From Vogesella margarita (GTDB lineage Bacteria > Pseudomonadota > Gammaproteobacteria > Burkholderiales > Chromobacteriaceae): a stretch of DNA of 64,000 nucleotides. Positions 44,728 to 53,446 of this stretch are shown one piece after another. Under the pieces are notes generated by a model. It ran no database searches and was not told the origin of the DNA. It saw nothing but the letters and a program-made list of their open reading frames with translations. Made by a program: the position numbers and the translations under genes. How positions within the stretch are numbered: position 1 is the stretch's first letter; each line of letters starts with the position of its first letter. The stretch covers positions 1 to 64,000 of the forward strand of contig NZ_JAQQLE010000006.1 in NCBI RefSeq assembly GCF_028548475.1, read 5' to 3'.

Positions 44728-45711
44728 ATGACCCGCCCCGCCCTCGTTTCCCTGTTTGTGTCGCTGGCCTTTATGGCCGGCACCGCCCACGCCGATGACG
44801 GCGTCACCATCGCGTTCCAGACCGGCGTCGACCCGTCCAAGGTGGCGCAGGCCGACGGCGACTACGAAAAAGCCACCGGCAAGAAGATCAACTGGCGCAA
44901 GTTCGAGAGCGGCGCCGAGGTAATCGCCGCGGTGGCCTCCGGCGACGTGCCGATCGGCAATATCGGCTCCAGCCCGCTGGCCGCCGCCGCCAGCCGCGGC
45001 CTGCCGATCCAGACCTTTCTCGTCACCGGCGTGATCGGCGAATCCGAGGCGCTGGTGGTACGCAACGGCAGCGGCATCAGCAAGCCGGCCGACCTGATCG
45101 GCAAGAAGATCGCGGTGCCGTACGTATCCACCACCCACTACAGCCTGCTGGCGGCGCTCAAGCACTGGAAAGTGGACGCCGGCAAGGTCACCATCCTCAA
45201 CCTGCGCCCCAGCGAAATCGCCGCCGCCTGGCAGCGTGGCGACATCGACGGCGCCTATGTGTGGGAGCCGGCACTGGGCAAGGTGCGCGCCAGCGGCAAG
45301 GTGCTGACCAGCTCGGCCGAAGTCGGCAAATGGGGTGCGCCGACCTACGACCTGTGGATCGTGCGCCAGGACTTCGCCGCCAGGAATCCGGACTTCCTCA
45401 AGCAGTTCGTGAGCGTCACCGGCAAGGTGTTCGAACGCTACAACAAGGACCCGAAAGGCTTTGCCGGCAATGCGGCCAACGTGGCGAAGATCGCCCGCCT
45501 CACCGGCAGCAAGCCGGAGGAAGTCAGCGCGCTGCTGCCGGGCAACAGCTACCCGTCGCTGGCAGAGCAAAGCAAGCTGCTGCAACAGCCGCTGGTGAGG
45601 GCGGTCGGCGATACCGCCGCCTTCCTCAAGTCGCAAGGCAAGGTCGACAGCCTGCAGCCGAGCTACACGCCCTACGTCACCAACCAGTTCATCAACGCCG
45701 CGCTGCGCTAG
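44728..45711 (+). CDS. tauA: Taurine ABC transporter substrate-binding protein
   Basis: 327 residues. A signal peptide (PALVSLFVSLAFMAGTAHA) is followed by an SsuA/TauA-type binding domain: VTIAFQTGVDPSKVAQADGDYEKATGKKINWRKFESGAEVIAAVASGDVPIGNIGSSPLAAA, then KKIAVPYVSTTHYSLLAALKH and DIDGAYVWEPALGKV. It captures taurine in the periplasm for TauBC. The start at 44728 is set by the GGAG 8-11 bases upstream; the frame extends farther into the promoter. First gene of tauABCD. Confidence 0.95.
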   Translation: MTRPALVSLFVSLAFMAGTAHADDGVTIAFQTGVDPSKVAQADGDYEKATGKKINWRKFESGAEVIAAVASGDVPIGNIGSSPLAAAASRGLPIQTFLVTGVIGESEALVVRNGSGISKPADLIGKKIAVPYVSTTHYSLLAALKHWKVDAGKVTILNLRPSEIAAAWQRGDIDGAYVWEPALGKVRASGKVLTSSAEVGKWGAPTYDLWIVRQDFAARNPDFLKQFVSVTGKVFERYNKDPKGFAGNAANVAKIARLTGSKPEEVSALLPGNSYPSLAEQSKLLQQPLVRAVGDTAAFLKSQGKVDSLQPSYTPYVTNQFINAALR

Positions 45712-45723
45712 ACGGAGCCGACC

Positions 45724-46506
45724 ATGAGCCTGCTACAAGTCGACAAGCTTGGCGTTACCTACCCCGGCCAGTTGCAGCCGGCACTGCACCAGGTGTCGCT
45801 GAGTCTCGCGCGTGACGAGCTGCTGGTGGCGCTGGGGCCGTCCGGTTGCGGCAAGAGCACGCTGCTGGGGGTGCTGGCCGGTTTCATCGCGCCCAGCCAG
45901 GGCCGGGTGCTGTTTGCCGGCCAGCCAGTGACGGCGCCGGGAGTGGAGCGCGCGGTGGTGTTCCAGCACGACGCGCTGCTGCCGTGGCTGAACGTGCACG
46001 ACAACGTCGCCTTCGGCCTCAAGCTGCAGGGTGCGGACGCGCTAACGCGCGAGCGCATCGTCGCCGACACCCTGCGTCTGGTCGGGCTGGCCGATGTCGC
46101 CGGCAAGCGCACCTGGCAGCTGTCCGGCGGCATGCGCCAGCGGGTGGGCATCGCCCGCGCGCTGGCCAGCCGCTCGCAGGTGCTGCTGCTGGACGAGCCG
46201 TTCGGCGCGCTGGACGCGTTCACCCGCGAGCAGATGCAGCAGTTGCTGCTGCGCGTGTGGCAGCAGTCGCAGCGCGGCGTGTTCCTGATCACCCACGACA
46301 TCGAGGAGGCGTTGTTCCTCGCCACCGAGCTGGTGCTGATGTCGCCGGGGCCGGGGCGCATCGTGCAGCGCTTGCGGCCAACCTTCAACCAGCGCTACCG
46401 CGCCGGCGAGGACGTGCGCGCGATCAAGTCCGATCCGGAATTCATCGCGCTGCGCGAATCGCTGCTGCACAGCCTGTTCCGGCAAGGTCACGAGGAGGCC
46501 GCCTGA
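45724..46506 (+). CDS. tauB: Taurine ABC transporter ATP-binding protein
   Basis: 260 residues with the NitT/TauT ABC ATPase pattern: Walker A GPSGCGKSTLLG, Q-loop VFQHDALLPWLNVHDNVAFGL, signature LSGGMRQRVGIARAL, Walker B QVLLLDEPFGALD and the switch TTHDIEEA-like ITHDIEEALF. It drives taurine import with TauC. It follows tauA by 12 bp, and its stop overlaps the tauC start (TGATG). Confidence 0.95.
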   Translation: MSLLQVDKLGVTYPGQLQPALHQVSLSLARDELLVALGPSGCGKSTLLGVLAGFIAPSQGRVLFAGQPVTAPGVERAVVFQHDALLPWLNVHDNVAFGLKLQGADALTRERIVADTLRLVGLADVAGKRTWQLSGGMRQRVGIARALASRSQVLLLDEPFGALDAFTREQMQQLLLRVWQQSQRGVFLITHDIEEALFLATELVLMSPGPGRIVQRLRPTFNQRYRAGEDVRAIKSDPEFIALRESLLHSLFRQGHEEAA

Positions 46507-47357
46507 TGTCCACTTCCCCAACCACCCTGATCGCCGTGCCCGACAGCCTCGATACCGCTACTCCGGTCGCCCCGGCCGACCGCCGCTGGCAGCCGCAAGC
46601 GGCGCACTGGGCGGCGCTCAGCATCGCCAGCCTGCTGCTGTTGTGGTGGGCGCTCACCGCCAGCGGGCTGATTGCACCGCTGTTCCTGCCGCCGCCGCAA
46701 GCGGTGCTGGCCAAATTCGGCGAGCTGCTGAACGGCGGCTACATGGACGCCACCCTGCCGCAGCACCTGCTGGCCAGCCTGCAGCGCATGCTGCTGGCGC
46801 TGCTGGCGGCGGTCGTCGTCGGCATCCCGCTGGGCATCGTCATCGGCGTGTTCCCGCTGGCGCGACACCTGCTCGATCCGGTAATCGAGTTCTACCGTCC
46901 GCTGCCGCCGCTGGCCTATCTGCCGCTGATCGTGATCTGGTTCGGCATCGGCGAGGCGTCCAAGGTGCTGCTGATCTTCCTCGCCATCCTGGCGCCGGTG
47001 CTGATCGCCACCGCCCACGGCGTCGCCAGCGTCAGCCAGCTGCGGCAACAGGCGGCGCTGTCGCTGGGCGCCAGCCGCTGGCAGCTGTTGCGCCACGTGA
47101 TCCTGCCCGGCGCGCTGCCGGAGATCATCACCGGCGTGCGCATCGGCCTCGGCGCCGGCTGGTCGACCCTGGTGGCGGCGGAGCTGATCGCCGCCACCCG
47201 CGGGCTGGGCTTCATGATCCAGTCCGCCGCACAGTTCCTGGTCACCGACGTGGTGGTGCTCGGCATCATCGTCATCGCGCTGGTCGCCTTCGCGCTGGAG
47301 CTGGGCCTGCGCCGGCTGCAGCAGCGCCTTACCCCGTGGCACGGCCAACACCATTGA
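46506..47357 (+). CDS. tauC: Taurine ABC transporter permease
   Basis: 283 residues. A cytoplasmic N-terminus is followed by about six transmembrane helices. The BPD-type core has [56 protein letters not shown] and the coupling loop [36 protein letters not shown]. The start codon lies in the tauB stop (TGATG), so translation is coupled. Confidence 0.95.
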   Translation: MSTSPTTLIAVPDSLDTATPVAPADRRWQPQAAHWAALSIASLLLLWWALTASGLIAPLFLPPPQAVLAKFGELLNGGYMDATLPQHLLASLQRMLLALLAAVVVGIPLGIVIGVFPLARHLLDPVIEFYRPLPPLAYLPLIVIWFGIGEASKVLLIFLAILAPVLIATAHGVASVSQLRQQAALSLGASRWQLLRHVILPGALPEIITGVRIGLGAGWSTLVAAELIAATRGLGFMIQSAAQFLVTDVVVLGIIVIALVAFALELGLRRLQQRLTPWHGQHH

Positions 47358-47370
47358 AAGGATTACCGTC

Positions 47371-48204
47371 ATGAGTCTGCATTTCACCCGCCTCAGCCCG
47401 GCACTGGGCGCCATCGTCACCGGCATCGACCTCGCGCAGCCGCTGGACAGCGCACGGCAACAGGCGCTCAGCGCCGCGCTGCTGCAACACCAGGTGCTGT
47501 TCTTCCGCAATCAGGACCTCAGCCCACAGCAGCAGCGCGACTTTGCCGCCTGGTTCGGCGACCTGCACATCCACCCGCTGTACCCGAAGATCGCGGACAC
47601 GCCGCAGATCATGGTGCTGGACACCGCGCTGAACGACCTGCGCGACAACGCCATCTGGCACACCGACGTCACCTTCATCGACACCCCGCCCTTGGGCTCG
47701 GTGCTGGTGGCGCGGCAGCTGCCGGAGTACGGCGGCGACACGCTGTGGGCCAGCGGCACCGCCGCCTACGCCGCGCTGTCGCCGCGCCTGCAGCAGCTGC
47801 TGGACGGGCTGACCGCAACGCACGACTTCACCAAGTCTTTCCCGCTGGAGCGCTTCGGCCACACGCCGGAGGCGCTGGCGCGCTACGAGGAAACCCGTCG
47901 CAGCACGCCGCCGGTCAGCCATCCAGTGATCCGCACCCACCCGGTCAGCGGCGACAAGGCGCTATTCGTCAGCGACGGTTTCACCACCCGCATCAACGAG
48001 CTGCCTCCGGAGGAGAGCGACGCGCTGCTGGCGTTTTTGTTTGCCCACTTTGCCAAGCCGGAATTCAGCGTGCGCTGGCGCTGGCAGCCGGGTGACATCG
48101 CGTTCTGGGACAACCGCGTCACCCAGCACTACGCGGTGGACGACTACCGCCCGGCGCACCGCATCATGCACCGCGCCACCATTCTGGGCGACAAGCCGTT
48201 CTGA
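47371..48204 (+). CDS. tauD: Taurine dioxygenase
   Basis: 277 residues, the standard TauD length. It hydroxylates taurine with O2 and 2-oxoglutarate, giving sulfite and aminoacetaldehyde. Landmarks: [47 protein letters not shown], the iron ligands in [10 protein letters not shown] (His-x-Asp) and RIMHRATI (distal His), and [13 protein letters not shown]. It completes the taurine route and yields sulfite for the cysteine-making genes upstream. It ends in a hairpin shared with the convergent dnr-like gene. Confidence 0.96.
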   Translation: MSLHFTRLSPALGAIVTGIDLAQPLDSARQQALSAALLQHQVLFFRNQDLSPQQQRDFAAWFGDLHIHPLYPKIADTPQIMVLDTALNDLRDNAIWHTDVTFIDTPPLGSVLVARQLPEYGGDTLWASGTAAYAALSPRLQQLLDGLTATHDFTKSFPLERFGHTPEALARYEETRRSTPPVSHPVIRTHPVSGDKALFVSDGFTTRINELPPEESDALLAFLFAHFAKPEFSVRWRWQPGDIAFWDNRVTQHYAVDDYRPAHRIMHRATILGDKPF

Positions 48205-48283
48205 ACGGCCGCGCAGCACAGCCCGGCCTGCGGGCGCGGCCTGTGTTGCATGGCAGCCGCCAACAAAGGTTGGCCGCAATGCA

Positions 48284-48316
48284 AACACCGCCCCGGCCGC
48301 TACGGCGGGGGCGGTG
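48284..48316. terminator. Hairpin between convergent tauD and dnr-like genes
   Basis: ACACCGCCCC (48284-48293) pairs with GGGGCGGTGT (48307-48316), with an inner GCCG/CGGC stem. There is no T run on either side, so it is only a probable bidirectional terminator. A single copy of the dispersed motif lies just before it (48268-48277). Confidence 0.55.
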
Positions 48317-48352
48317 TGTCCAGCGCAAATTCGGTACGGCGGCGCAGCCGGC

Positions 48353-49033
48353 TCAGGCAAAGCCGAAGTCGCGCAGCGACTCCAGATCCTTCAGCACAAT
48401 ATCGCGGCCGCGCACCTCGATCAGGCCCTCGTCCGCCAGCTGGTGCAGCACGCGGGAGAAGGTTTCCGGCGTCAGGTTCAGCCGTGACGCGATCAGGTTC
48501 TTGTTGACCGGCAGGTGCACCACCGAGCCGCTGCTGGCGTCGTCTTCCACCTGCAGCAGGTAGCCGACCACGCGTTGCACCGCGCTCTCCACCGAGTAGC
48601 GTTCCACGTCGCGCACCAGGCTGTGCAGGCGCAGCGACAGCCCGGCCAGCATGCGCTGGGCGAAGGCCGGATCCTGCGCGATGGCGCCGAAGATCACCTC
48701 GGCGCTGACGTGCAGCAGCAGGCCGTCCTCGACGAACTGCGCCATCACCGGGCAAGGCCGGCGCAGGAACATCACCGCCTCGGCAAAACTCTGGCTCGGG
48801 TGCAGGATTTCCATCACCTTCTCGGTGCCGTTCTGCGCGGTCAGCGCCAGCTTGACCTTGCCGTACACCACCAGATACATGCCGTCGCAGGGGTCGCCCT
48901 TCTGGAAGATCACCTGCCCCTTCTGGCCGCGCACCTCGCGGGTGCCGGGCACCAGCGCCTCGCGCTGCGCCTCGGACAGCTGCTGGAACAGTGGCTGATG
49001 CTGCAAAAAGGTCCGAATATCAATCTGGTTCAT
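48353..49033 (-). CDS. dnr: Crp/Fnr-family regulator, DNR-like
   Basis: 226 residues. Cyclic-nucleotide-binding-like sensor domain (about 20-130: RGQKGQVIFQKGDPCDGMYLVVYGKVKLAL, then RRPCPVMAQFVEDGLLLHVS) and a C-terminal helix-turn-helix (HLPVNKNLIASRLNLTPETFSRVLHQLADEGLIEVRG). It lacks the N-terminal cysteine cluster that binds the FeS centre in Fnr/Anr, so it fits the DNR group that senses NO through heme. It sits beside nirN at the end of the nir cluster, and FNR/DNR boxes occur at nirS and nirJ. The start at 49033 is preceded by CAGGAAAACAGC. Gene name by context. Confidence 0.85.
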   Translation of the reverse strand: MNQIDIRTFLQHQPLFQQLSEAQREALVPGTREVRGQKGQVIFQKGDPCDGMYLVVYGKVKLALTAQNGTEKVMEILHPSQSFAEAVMFLRRPCPVMAQFVEDGLLLHVSAEVIFGAIAQDPAFAQRMLAGLSLRLHSLVRDVERYSVESAVQRVVGYLLQVEDDASSGSVVHLPVNKNLIASRLNLTPETFSRVLHQLADEGLIEVRGRDIVLKDLESLRDFGFA

Positions 49034-49100
49034 TGCTGTTTTCCTGCGGATGTCGCACCCGCGCGTAGGGGGATGCTGCAAGGCTACGCGCGGCCCACGC

Positions 49101-49130
49101 GTGCCACCATGCGCCAAAAGGCGGTGGCAC
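49101..49130. terminator. Hairpin between nirN and dnr-like gene
   Basis: GTGCCACC (49101-49108) pairs with GGTGGCAC (49123-49130) and a short inner GCC/GGC pair closes on AAAA. It lies 119 bp past the nirN stop and 68 bp before the dnr start, so it probably ends the nirJN transcript. There is no T run. Confidence 0.5.
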
Positions 49131-49248
49131 CCTAGCCGAAAGAGCTAGTCGTGCCCCGCCGCCTGCGGCCAACCCTGGCCGGCAGGGTCAGTTCCTGGTG
49201 GTCCGTTCCCGGTGGCCGGCGTGGTCGCCGAATCAGGCCTGGCCAGCG

Positions 49249-50796
49249 CTAATGACTGGTGCCTTCCGAACGCGTCACCTTGTTGTACACGTTGTACTTG
49301 CCGATCGGCTTCATCATCGGCAGCGCGGCCACCTCCTTGAACGTCGCCGCATCCACCACCACCAGCTCGCCCGGCGTTTCCATGATGCTGACCAGCGCGT
49401 AGCGGCCGTCGCGGGTGAATTCGACGTGGGCGTTGGTCTTGCCCGGGCGCAGCGTCAGCTGGCGCACCACCTGCAACGTGCGCTTGTCGATGATGGACAG
49501 CGTATCGCGGCGCATCGACATCATCGCGTCCACCCAGGCGTAGGGCGTGTTTTCGTGGCTGCGCAGGAAAAAGCCCGGCCCCGGCGTGGCGATGTTGGCC
49601 GCCACCTGCCAGCGGTCCATGTCGATCACCGTCACGCGGCCGCCCTTCAGGTTCGGCGTCGCCATGTAGTGATGGCCATCCTGCTCGAAGGTGATGCCGG
49701 AGCCCAGGTGCGGCATGCCGTCCAGCGGCAGTGTCGCCACCTTGCTACGCGCGTCGAGGTTGATCACCTGCGCCTGGCCGTCGCGCGAGGCGGCCATCAC
49801 GTGGCGATAGCCGCTATCGAAAAAGAAGTCGTCCAGCACCATGGACAGCGGCGTCACCCGCGGATTGAGGAAACCGGGCAGCGCCAGCCCCTCGCCCATC
49901 TGGTAGTCGTGCACCAGGCCGGGATAAATCTTGTCGGCCTGCGGGTTGTAGGAGATCTCCCACAGCTCGGCGGCGTCCTTCAGCGCCACCACGAAGCTCT
50001 GCCGCGGCGCGGCGTCGTACACCGCCGACACCCGCGACGCCCTGCCGGCGCGATCCCGCACCGCGATGGTCTTCACCGGCTTCAGGCCGTTGGCGTCGAG
50101 CAGCACCAGCGTCTCCGGCAGGGTGTTGCCGGCCAGCACCCAGCGCCCGTCGCCGGACACCGCCACGTTGCGGGTGTTCAGCCCGACGCGGATCTCGGCC
50201 ACCGTCTGCAGCGTGTACAGGTCGTACTGCGTCACCCAGCCGTCGCGGCTGGCAAAGTAGACAAAGCGGCCGTCGGGCGAGAACTTCGGCCCGCCGTGCA
50301 GCGCGAAGCGGCTCTTGAAGCGGGTGAGCGGCGTGAAACGGTCGCCGTCCAGTACCGTGACATGGTGATCGCCGGCCTCCACCACCACAAACAGGTTGCG
50401 CGGATCAACGTTGGCCGCAAAGCGCGGCCGCGGCGGCAGCTTGGCCGGATCGAGGTATTGAATGCGCGACGCGGCGGTGTCCGCCTCGCGCCAGCGCGGC
50501 GGTGTCGCCGGCGGGGTGGCCAGCCACCCCGCCAGCTCGCCGATTTCAGCATCGGACAGGCGGCCGGCAAAACCGGCCATCTGCGTGGCGGCGCGGCCGT
50601 CGCGGATCACCGCTAGCACCTCGGCCGGCTTGATGCGCTCCAGGCTCTGCGGCAGCAGCGCCGGCGCCATCGCGCCCATGCGCTGGGCTCCGTGGCAGCT
50701 GAGGCAGTGCTGCTGGTAGAGATCGGTAGGGTTGGCGGCGGTGGCCGCCAGCGGCAGGCTGGCGATGGCGGCCAGTAACAGGCTGGCGAGTTTCAT
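49249..50796 (-). CDS. nirN: NirN, cytochrome c / d1-type protein of heme d1 synthesis
   Basis: 515 residues. A signal peptide (LLLAAIASLPLAATAA) is followed by a cytochrome c domain with CLSCH at 31-35 and an eight-bladed propeller like that of NirS (from VDPRNLFVVVEAGDHHVTVLDGD, ending TNAHVEFTRDGRYALVSIMETPGELVVVDAATFKE). NirN is periplasmic and oxidises dihydro-heme d1 to heme d1, the last step. Its start overlaps the nirJ stop (ATGA), so the two are made together. Distinguished from NirS by lower similarity, a shorter N-terminus and its position beside nirJ. Confidence 0.92.
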   Translation of the reverse strand: MKLASLLLAAIASLPLAATAANPTDLYQQHCLSCHGAQRMGAMAPALLPQSLERIKPAEVLAVIRDGRAATQMAGFAGRLSDAEIGELAGWLATPPATPPRWREADTAASRIQYLDPAKLPPRPRFAANVDPRNLFVVVEAGDHHVTVLDGDRFTPLTRFKSRFALHGGPKFSPDGRFVYFASRDGWVTQYDLYTLQTVAEIRVGLNTRNVAVSGDGRWVLAGNTLPETLVLLDANGLKPVKTIAVRDRAGRASRVSAVYDAAPRQSFVVALKDAAELWEISYNPQADKIYPGLVHDYQMGEGLALPGFLNPRVTPLSMVLDDFFFDSGYRHVMAASRDGQAQVINLDARSKVATLPLDGMPHLGSGITFEQDGHHYMATPNLKGGRVTVIDMDRWQVAANIATPGPGFFLRSHENTPYAWVDAMMSMRRDTLSIIDKRTLQVVRQLTLRPGKTNAHVEFTRDGRYALVSIMETPGELVVVDAATFKEVAALPMMKPIGKYNVYNKVTRSEGTSH

Positions 50797-52004
50797 CGGC
50801 TGCCCTCCGCCACCGGCGTGATGCGCTGCCACGGCGTCAGCTGCGGCAGCGGATAGGCGCCGTCCGCCACGCCGATCTCGGCGTCGCTGAGGTAACAGGC
50901 CGGATCGGAGGCCCAGAAGTCGTCGCTCAGCTCCCACGCCCGCACCCGGGTATTGCCGTTGCAGATCGCCAGATGGGCGCAGGCGGCGCAGCGGCCGTGC
51001 ACCGGCCGCGGCCGCTGCTTGAGGCCGGCCATCAGCGGATGCGACACGTCCGGCCAGATCGCGGAAAACGGCCGCTCGCGCACATTGCCCAGCGTCACCT
51101 TCCACCACATGGTGTCCGGGTGCACGTTGCCGAGGTTGTCGATATTGGCGACGTTGACGCCGCTGGCGTTGCCGCCCCACTGCGTCAGGCGCTGGCGCAA
51201 GGCGTCCAGCTGCTCGGGATAGTGCCGCGCCGCCCACTGCAGCAGGTAGACGCCGTCGGCGTCGTTGTTGCCGGTGACGAATTCCTTCGCCGTGCCGGCA
51301 CGCAGGTGGGCAAGACAGGACTCGATCAGCAGCTCCATCGCCCAGCGCGTGCGCGCGTGGCGGGCGTCGCTGTCGCGGTGCTTGTTGCCGCGTCCGGCGT
51401 AGTTGAGGTGCGAGAAGTAGAACTTGTCGATGCCTTCGTCGCTCACCAGCTGCAGCAGCGCCGGCAGGTCGTGGGCGTTGTCCTCGGTCATGGTGTAGCG
51501 CACGCCGACCTTCATGCCGGCGTCGCGCGCCAGGCGGATGCCGTTCAGCGCCAGCGCGAAGCCGCCGTCGAGACGGCGGAACTTGTCGTGGGTGGCGCCG
51601 ATGCCGTCGAGGCTGACGCCGACATAGTCGAAACCGACCTCGGCGATGCGGCCAACGTTGGCCGCATTGATCAGCGTGCCGTTGCTGGACAGGCCGACGT
51701 AGAAGCCCATTTCCTTGGCGCGGCGGCCGATGTCGTAGATGTCCGGGCGCAGCAGCGGCTCGCCGCCGGACAGGATCAGCACCGGCACGCCGAAGGCCTT
51801 CAGGTCGTCCATCACCGTGAACACCTCGGCGGTGCTCAGTTCACCGGCGAAGTCCTTGTCGGCGGAGATGGAGTAGCAGTGCTGGCAGGTCAGGTTGCAG
51901 CGGCGGATCAGGTTCCAGATCAGCACCGGGCCGCCAGGCTGGCGCGGCGGTGCGACGGGAGCGGGTTGCAGCAGGCTTTGCAGGTAGTGGGTGAGACGCA
52001 GCAT
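50793..52004 (-). CDS. nirJ: Heme d1 biosynthesis radical SAM protein NirJ
   Basis: 403 residues. Radical SAM core with the 4Fe-4S motif CNLTCQHC, SAM-binding ILSGGEPLLRPDI, and LSSNGTLI; the C-terminal SPASM-like cysteines are in GRCAACAHLAICNGN. It acts on didecarboxysiroheme, removing the propionate side chains on the way to heme d1. The start at 52004 follows GCCGGAGGCTGTC. An FNR/DNR box lies 57 bp upstream. Codons in the middle contain two facing copies of the dispersed motif (51646-51667). Cotranscribed with nirN. Confidence 0.95.
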   Translation of the reverse strand: MLRLTHYLQSLLQPAPVAPPRQPGGPVLIWNLIRRCNLTCQHCYSISADKDFAGELSTAEVFTVMDDLKAFGVPVLILSGGEPLLRPDIYDIGRRAKEMGFYVGLSSNGTLINAANVGRIAEVGFDYVGVSLDGIGATHDKFRRLDGGFALALNGIRLARDAGMKVGVRYTMTEDNAHDLPALLQLVSDEGIDKFYFSHLNYAGRGNKHRDSDARHARTRWAMELLIESCLAHLRAGTAKEFVTGNNDADGVYLLQWAARHYPEQLDALRQRLTQWGGNASGVNVANIDNLGNVHPDTMWWKVTLGNVRERPFSAIWPDVSHPLMAGLKQRPRPVHGRCAACAHLAICNGNTRVRAWELSDDFWASDPACYLSDAEIGVADGAYPLPQLTPWQRITPVAEGSR

Positions 52005-52060
52005 GACAGCCTCCGGCAATGACGATGGCGTCATCGTCGGACTTGTCCCGCCCGCGCTCC

Positions 52061-52074
52061 TTGACCGCAGTCAA
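52061..52074 (-). promoter_or_regulatory. FNR/DNR-type box upstream of nirJ
   Basis: TTGACCGCAGTCAA is a perfect TTGAC-N4-GTCAA dyad, one base per half-site away from the FNR/DNR consensus TTGAT-N4-ATCAA. Its centre is 63 bp from the nirJ ATG, which leaves room for a promoter activated from about -41. A second dyad, GACGATG (52021-52027) / CATCGTC (52032-52038), lies between the box and the start. Confidence 0.75.
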
Positions 52075-52102
52075 GGCTTGCCGGTCCGGCCGGCCATACC
52101 GC

Positions 52103-52309
52103 TCAGTGCCAGTGTAGCGGGTGCTCGTTCAGCCACTGTTTCAGGTAGTGGCCGCCGCGCGCGATGCCGATCACGATGCCGGCGCCGGCCAGCGCCGCCA
52201 GCAGCAACAGCGGCAACCACGGCTGCGACATGAACAGCACCAGCACGAAGATGGCGGTGAATAAATAGGCGCCGTTATACCAGCCGCGCTGCTTGCGTAA
52301 GGATGTCAT
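52103..52309 (-). CDS. Small membrane protein of unknown function
   Basis: 68 residues with two hydrophobic segments (about 14-27 GAYLFTAIFVLVLF and 31-50 PWLPLLLLAALAGAGIVIGI) and a His/Trp-rich C-terminal tail (WLNEHPLHWH). CGGAGGGACGCATC before the ATG at 52309 is a good ribosome binding site. It lies upstream of nirJ and its box on the same strand, and is divergent from the EamA gene. I do not recognise the family. A role in nitrite/NO respiration is possible from location only. Confidence 0.65.
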   Translation of the reverse strand: MTSLRKQRGWYNGAYLFTAIFVLVLFMSQPWLPLLLLAALAGAGIVIGIARGGHYLKQWLNEHPLHWH

Positions 52310-52488
52310 GATGCGTCCCTCCGCGACCTGCCCCTGCCGCATGGCGGCGGACAGGCCGATACCGTTTCGCGCCCTGCGGCGCTTACTTCATTGTAGTGCC
52401 TGCCGCGCCATACGCTGGCGCCCGCCGTTCCCAAGCGGCGCGCCATCGCCTATCATCGCCACCCGTCCCGACATTGCAAAGCCACACC

Positions 52489-53361
52489 ATGCGTCACCTG
52501 ATCATCGTTACCGTCCTGTGGGCGTTTTCCTTCAGCCTGATCGGCGAATACCTGGCCGGCAAGGTCGACAGCGACTTCGCCGTGCTGCTGCGCGTGCTGA
52601 TCGCCGCCGCGGTGTTCCTGCCGTTGACCGTCTGGCGCGGACTGCCGGCGCGGCTGGTGGCCGGTTTCTGGCTGGCCGGCGCGCTGCAGTTCGGCGTCAC
52701 CTACCTGTGCCTGTACCGCAGCTTCAGCGTGCTGACCGTGCCGGAGGTGCTGCTGTTCACGGTGCTGACGCCGATCTACGTCACCCTGCTCGACGACGCG
52801 CTGGCGCGCCGTTTCAACCGCTGGGCGCTGCTGGCGGCCGCGGTGGCGGTCGGCGGCGGCGTCATCATCCGTTTCCAGCCGCTGGAGGGCGAATACCTGA
52901 CCGGCTTCCTGCTGCTGCAGCTGGCCAACGCCACCTTTGCCGCCGGCCAGGTACTGTGCCGCCGCCTGTTGCAGCAGCATCCGGTATCGCAGCCGCTGCA
53001 CCGCTTCTTTGGCCACTTCTTCCTCGGCGCACTGCTGCTGGCGCTGCCGTCCTACCTGATCTTCGGCAACCCGGCGCGCCTGCCGCACACCGCGATGCAG
53101 TGGGGCGTACTGGTCTACATGGGGCTGTTCGCCACCGCGCTGGGCATGTACTGGTGGGTGAAGGGCAGCACCCGCGTCAGCGCCGGCACGCTGGCGATCA
53201 TGAACGAGCTGCACGTGCCGGCCGGCCTGCTGGTCAACGTGCTGATCTGGAACCGCGACGCCGACCTGCCGCGCCTGGCACTGGGCGGCGCGGTGATCCT
53301 GGCCTCGCTGTGGATCAACCGCCTGGGGCGGTCGCGCCTGCCGGCCCCGGCCGCAGCCTGA
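52489..53361 (+). CDS. EamA/DMT-family transporter
   Basis: 290 residues with about ten transmembrane helices as two EamA repeats (first from VTVLWAFSFSLIGEYLAGKVDSDFAVLLRVLIAA; second from FLLLQLANATFAAGQVLCRRLL). The drug/metabolite exporter family covers amino acids, nucleosides and toxic metabolites; the substrate is unknown. ATG 52489 is chosen because the frame before it overlaps the promoter region and lacks helices. It is the only plus-strand gene inside the nir region and is followed by the 53375 terminator. Confidence 0.88.
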   Translation: MRHLIIVTVLWAFSFSLIGEYLAGKVDSDFAVLLRVLIAAAVFLPLTVWRGLPARLVAGFWLAGALQFGVTYLCLYRSFSVLTVPEVLLFTVLTPIYVTLLDDALARRFNRWALLAAAVAVGGGVIIRFQPLEGEYLTGFLLLQLANATFAAGQVLCRRLLQQHPVSQPLHRFFGHFFLGALLLALPSYLIFGNPARLPHTAMQWGVLVYMGLFATALGMYWWVKGSTRVSAGTLAIMNELHVPAGLLVNVLIWNRDADLPRLALGGAVILASLWINRLGRSRLPAPAAA

Positions 53362-53374
53362 GCGGGCCGCACGA

Positions 53375-53415
53375 AAACGTTGGCCGCAAGCAGCGGGTGC
53401 TTGCGGCCAACGTTT
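53375..53415. terminator. 18-bp perfect stem from two facing TGCGGCCAAC motifs
   Basis: Arms 53375-53392 and 53398-53415 are perfectly complementary around GCGGG. Each arm has one copy of the dispersed 10-mer, in the order GTTGGCCGCA then TGCGGCCAAC. It lies between convergent genes (EamA on plus, diguanylate cyclase on minus), the place for a bidirectional terminator. Only short T/A runs flank it. Confidence 0.78.
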
Positions 53416-53446
53416 GTCTGGCAGAGAGAGTGCGGAGTCGGGGCGC

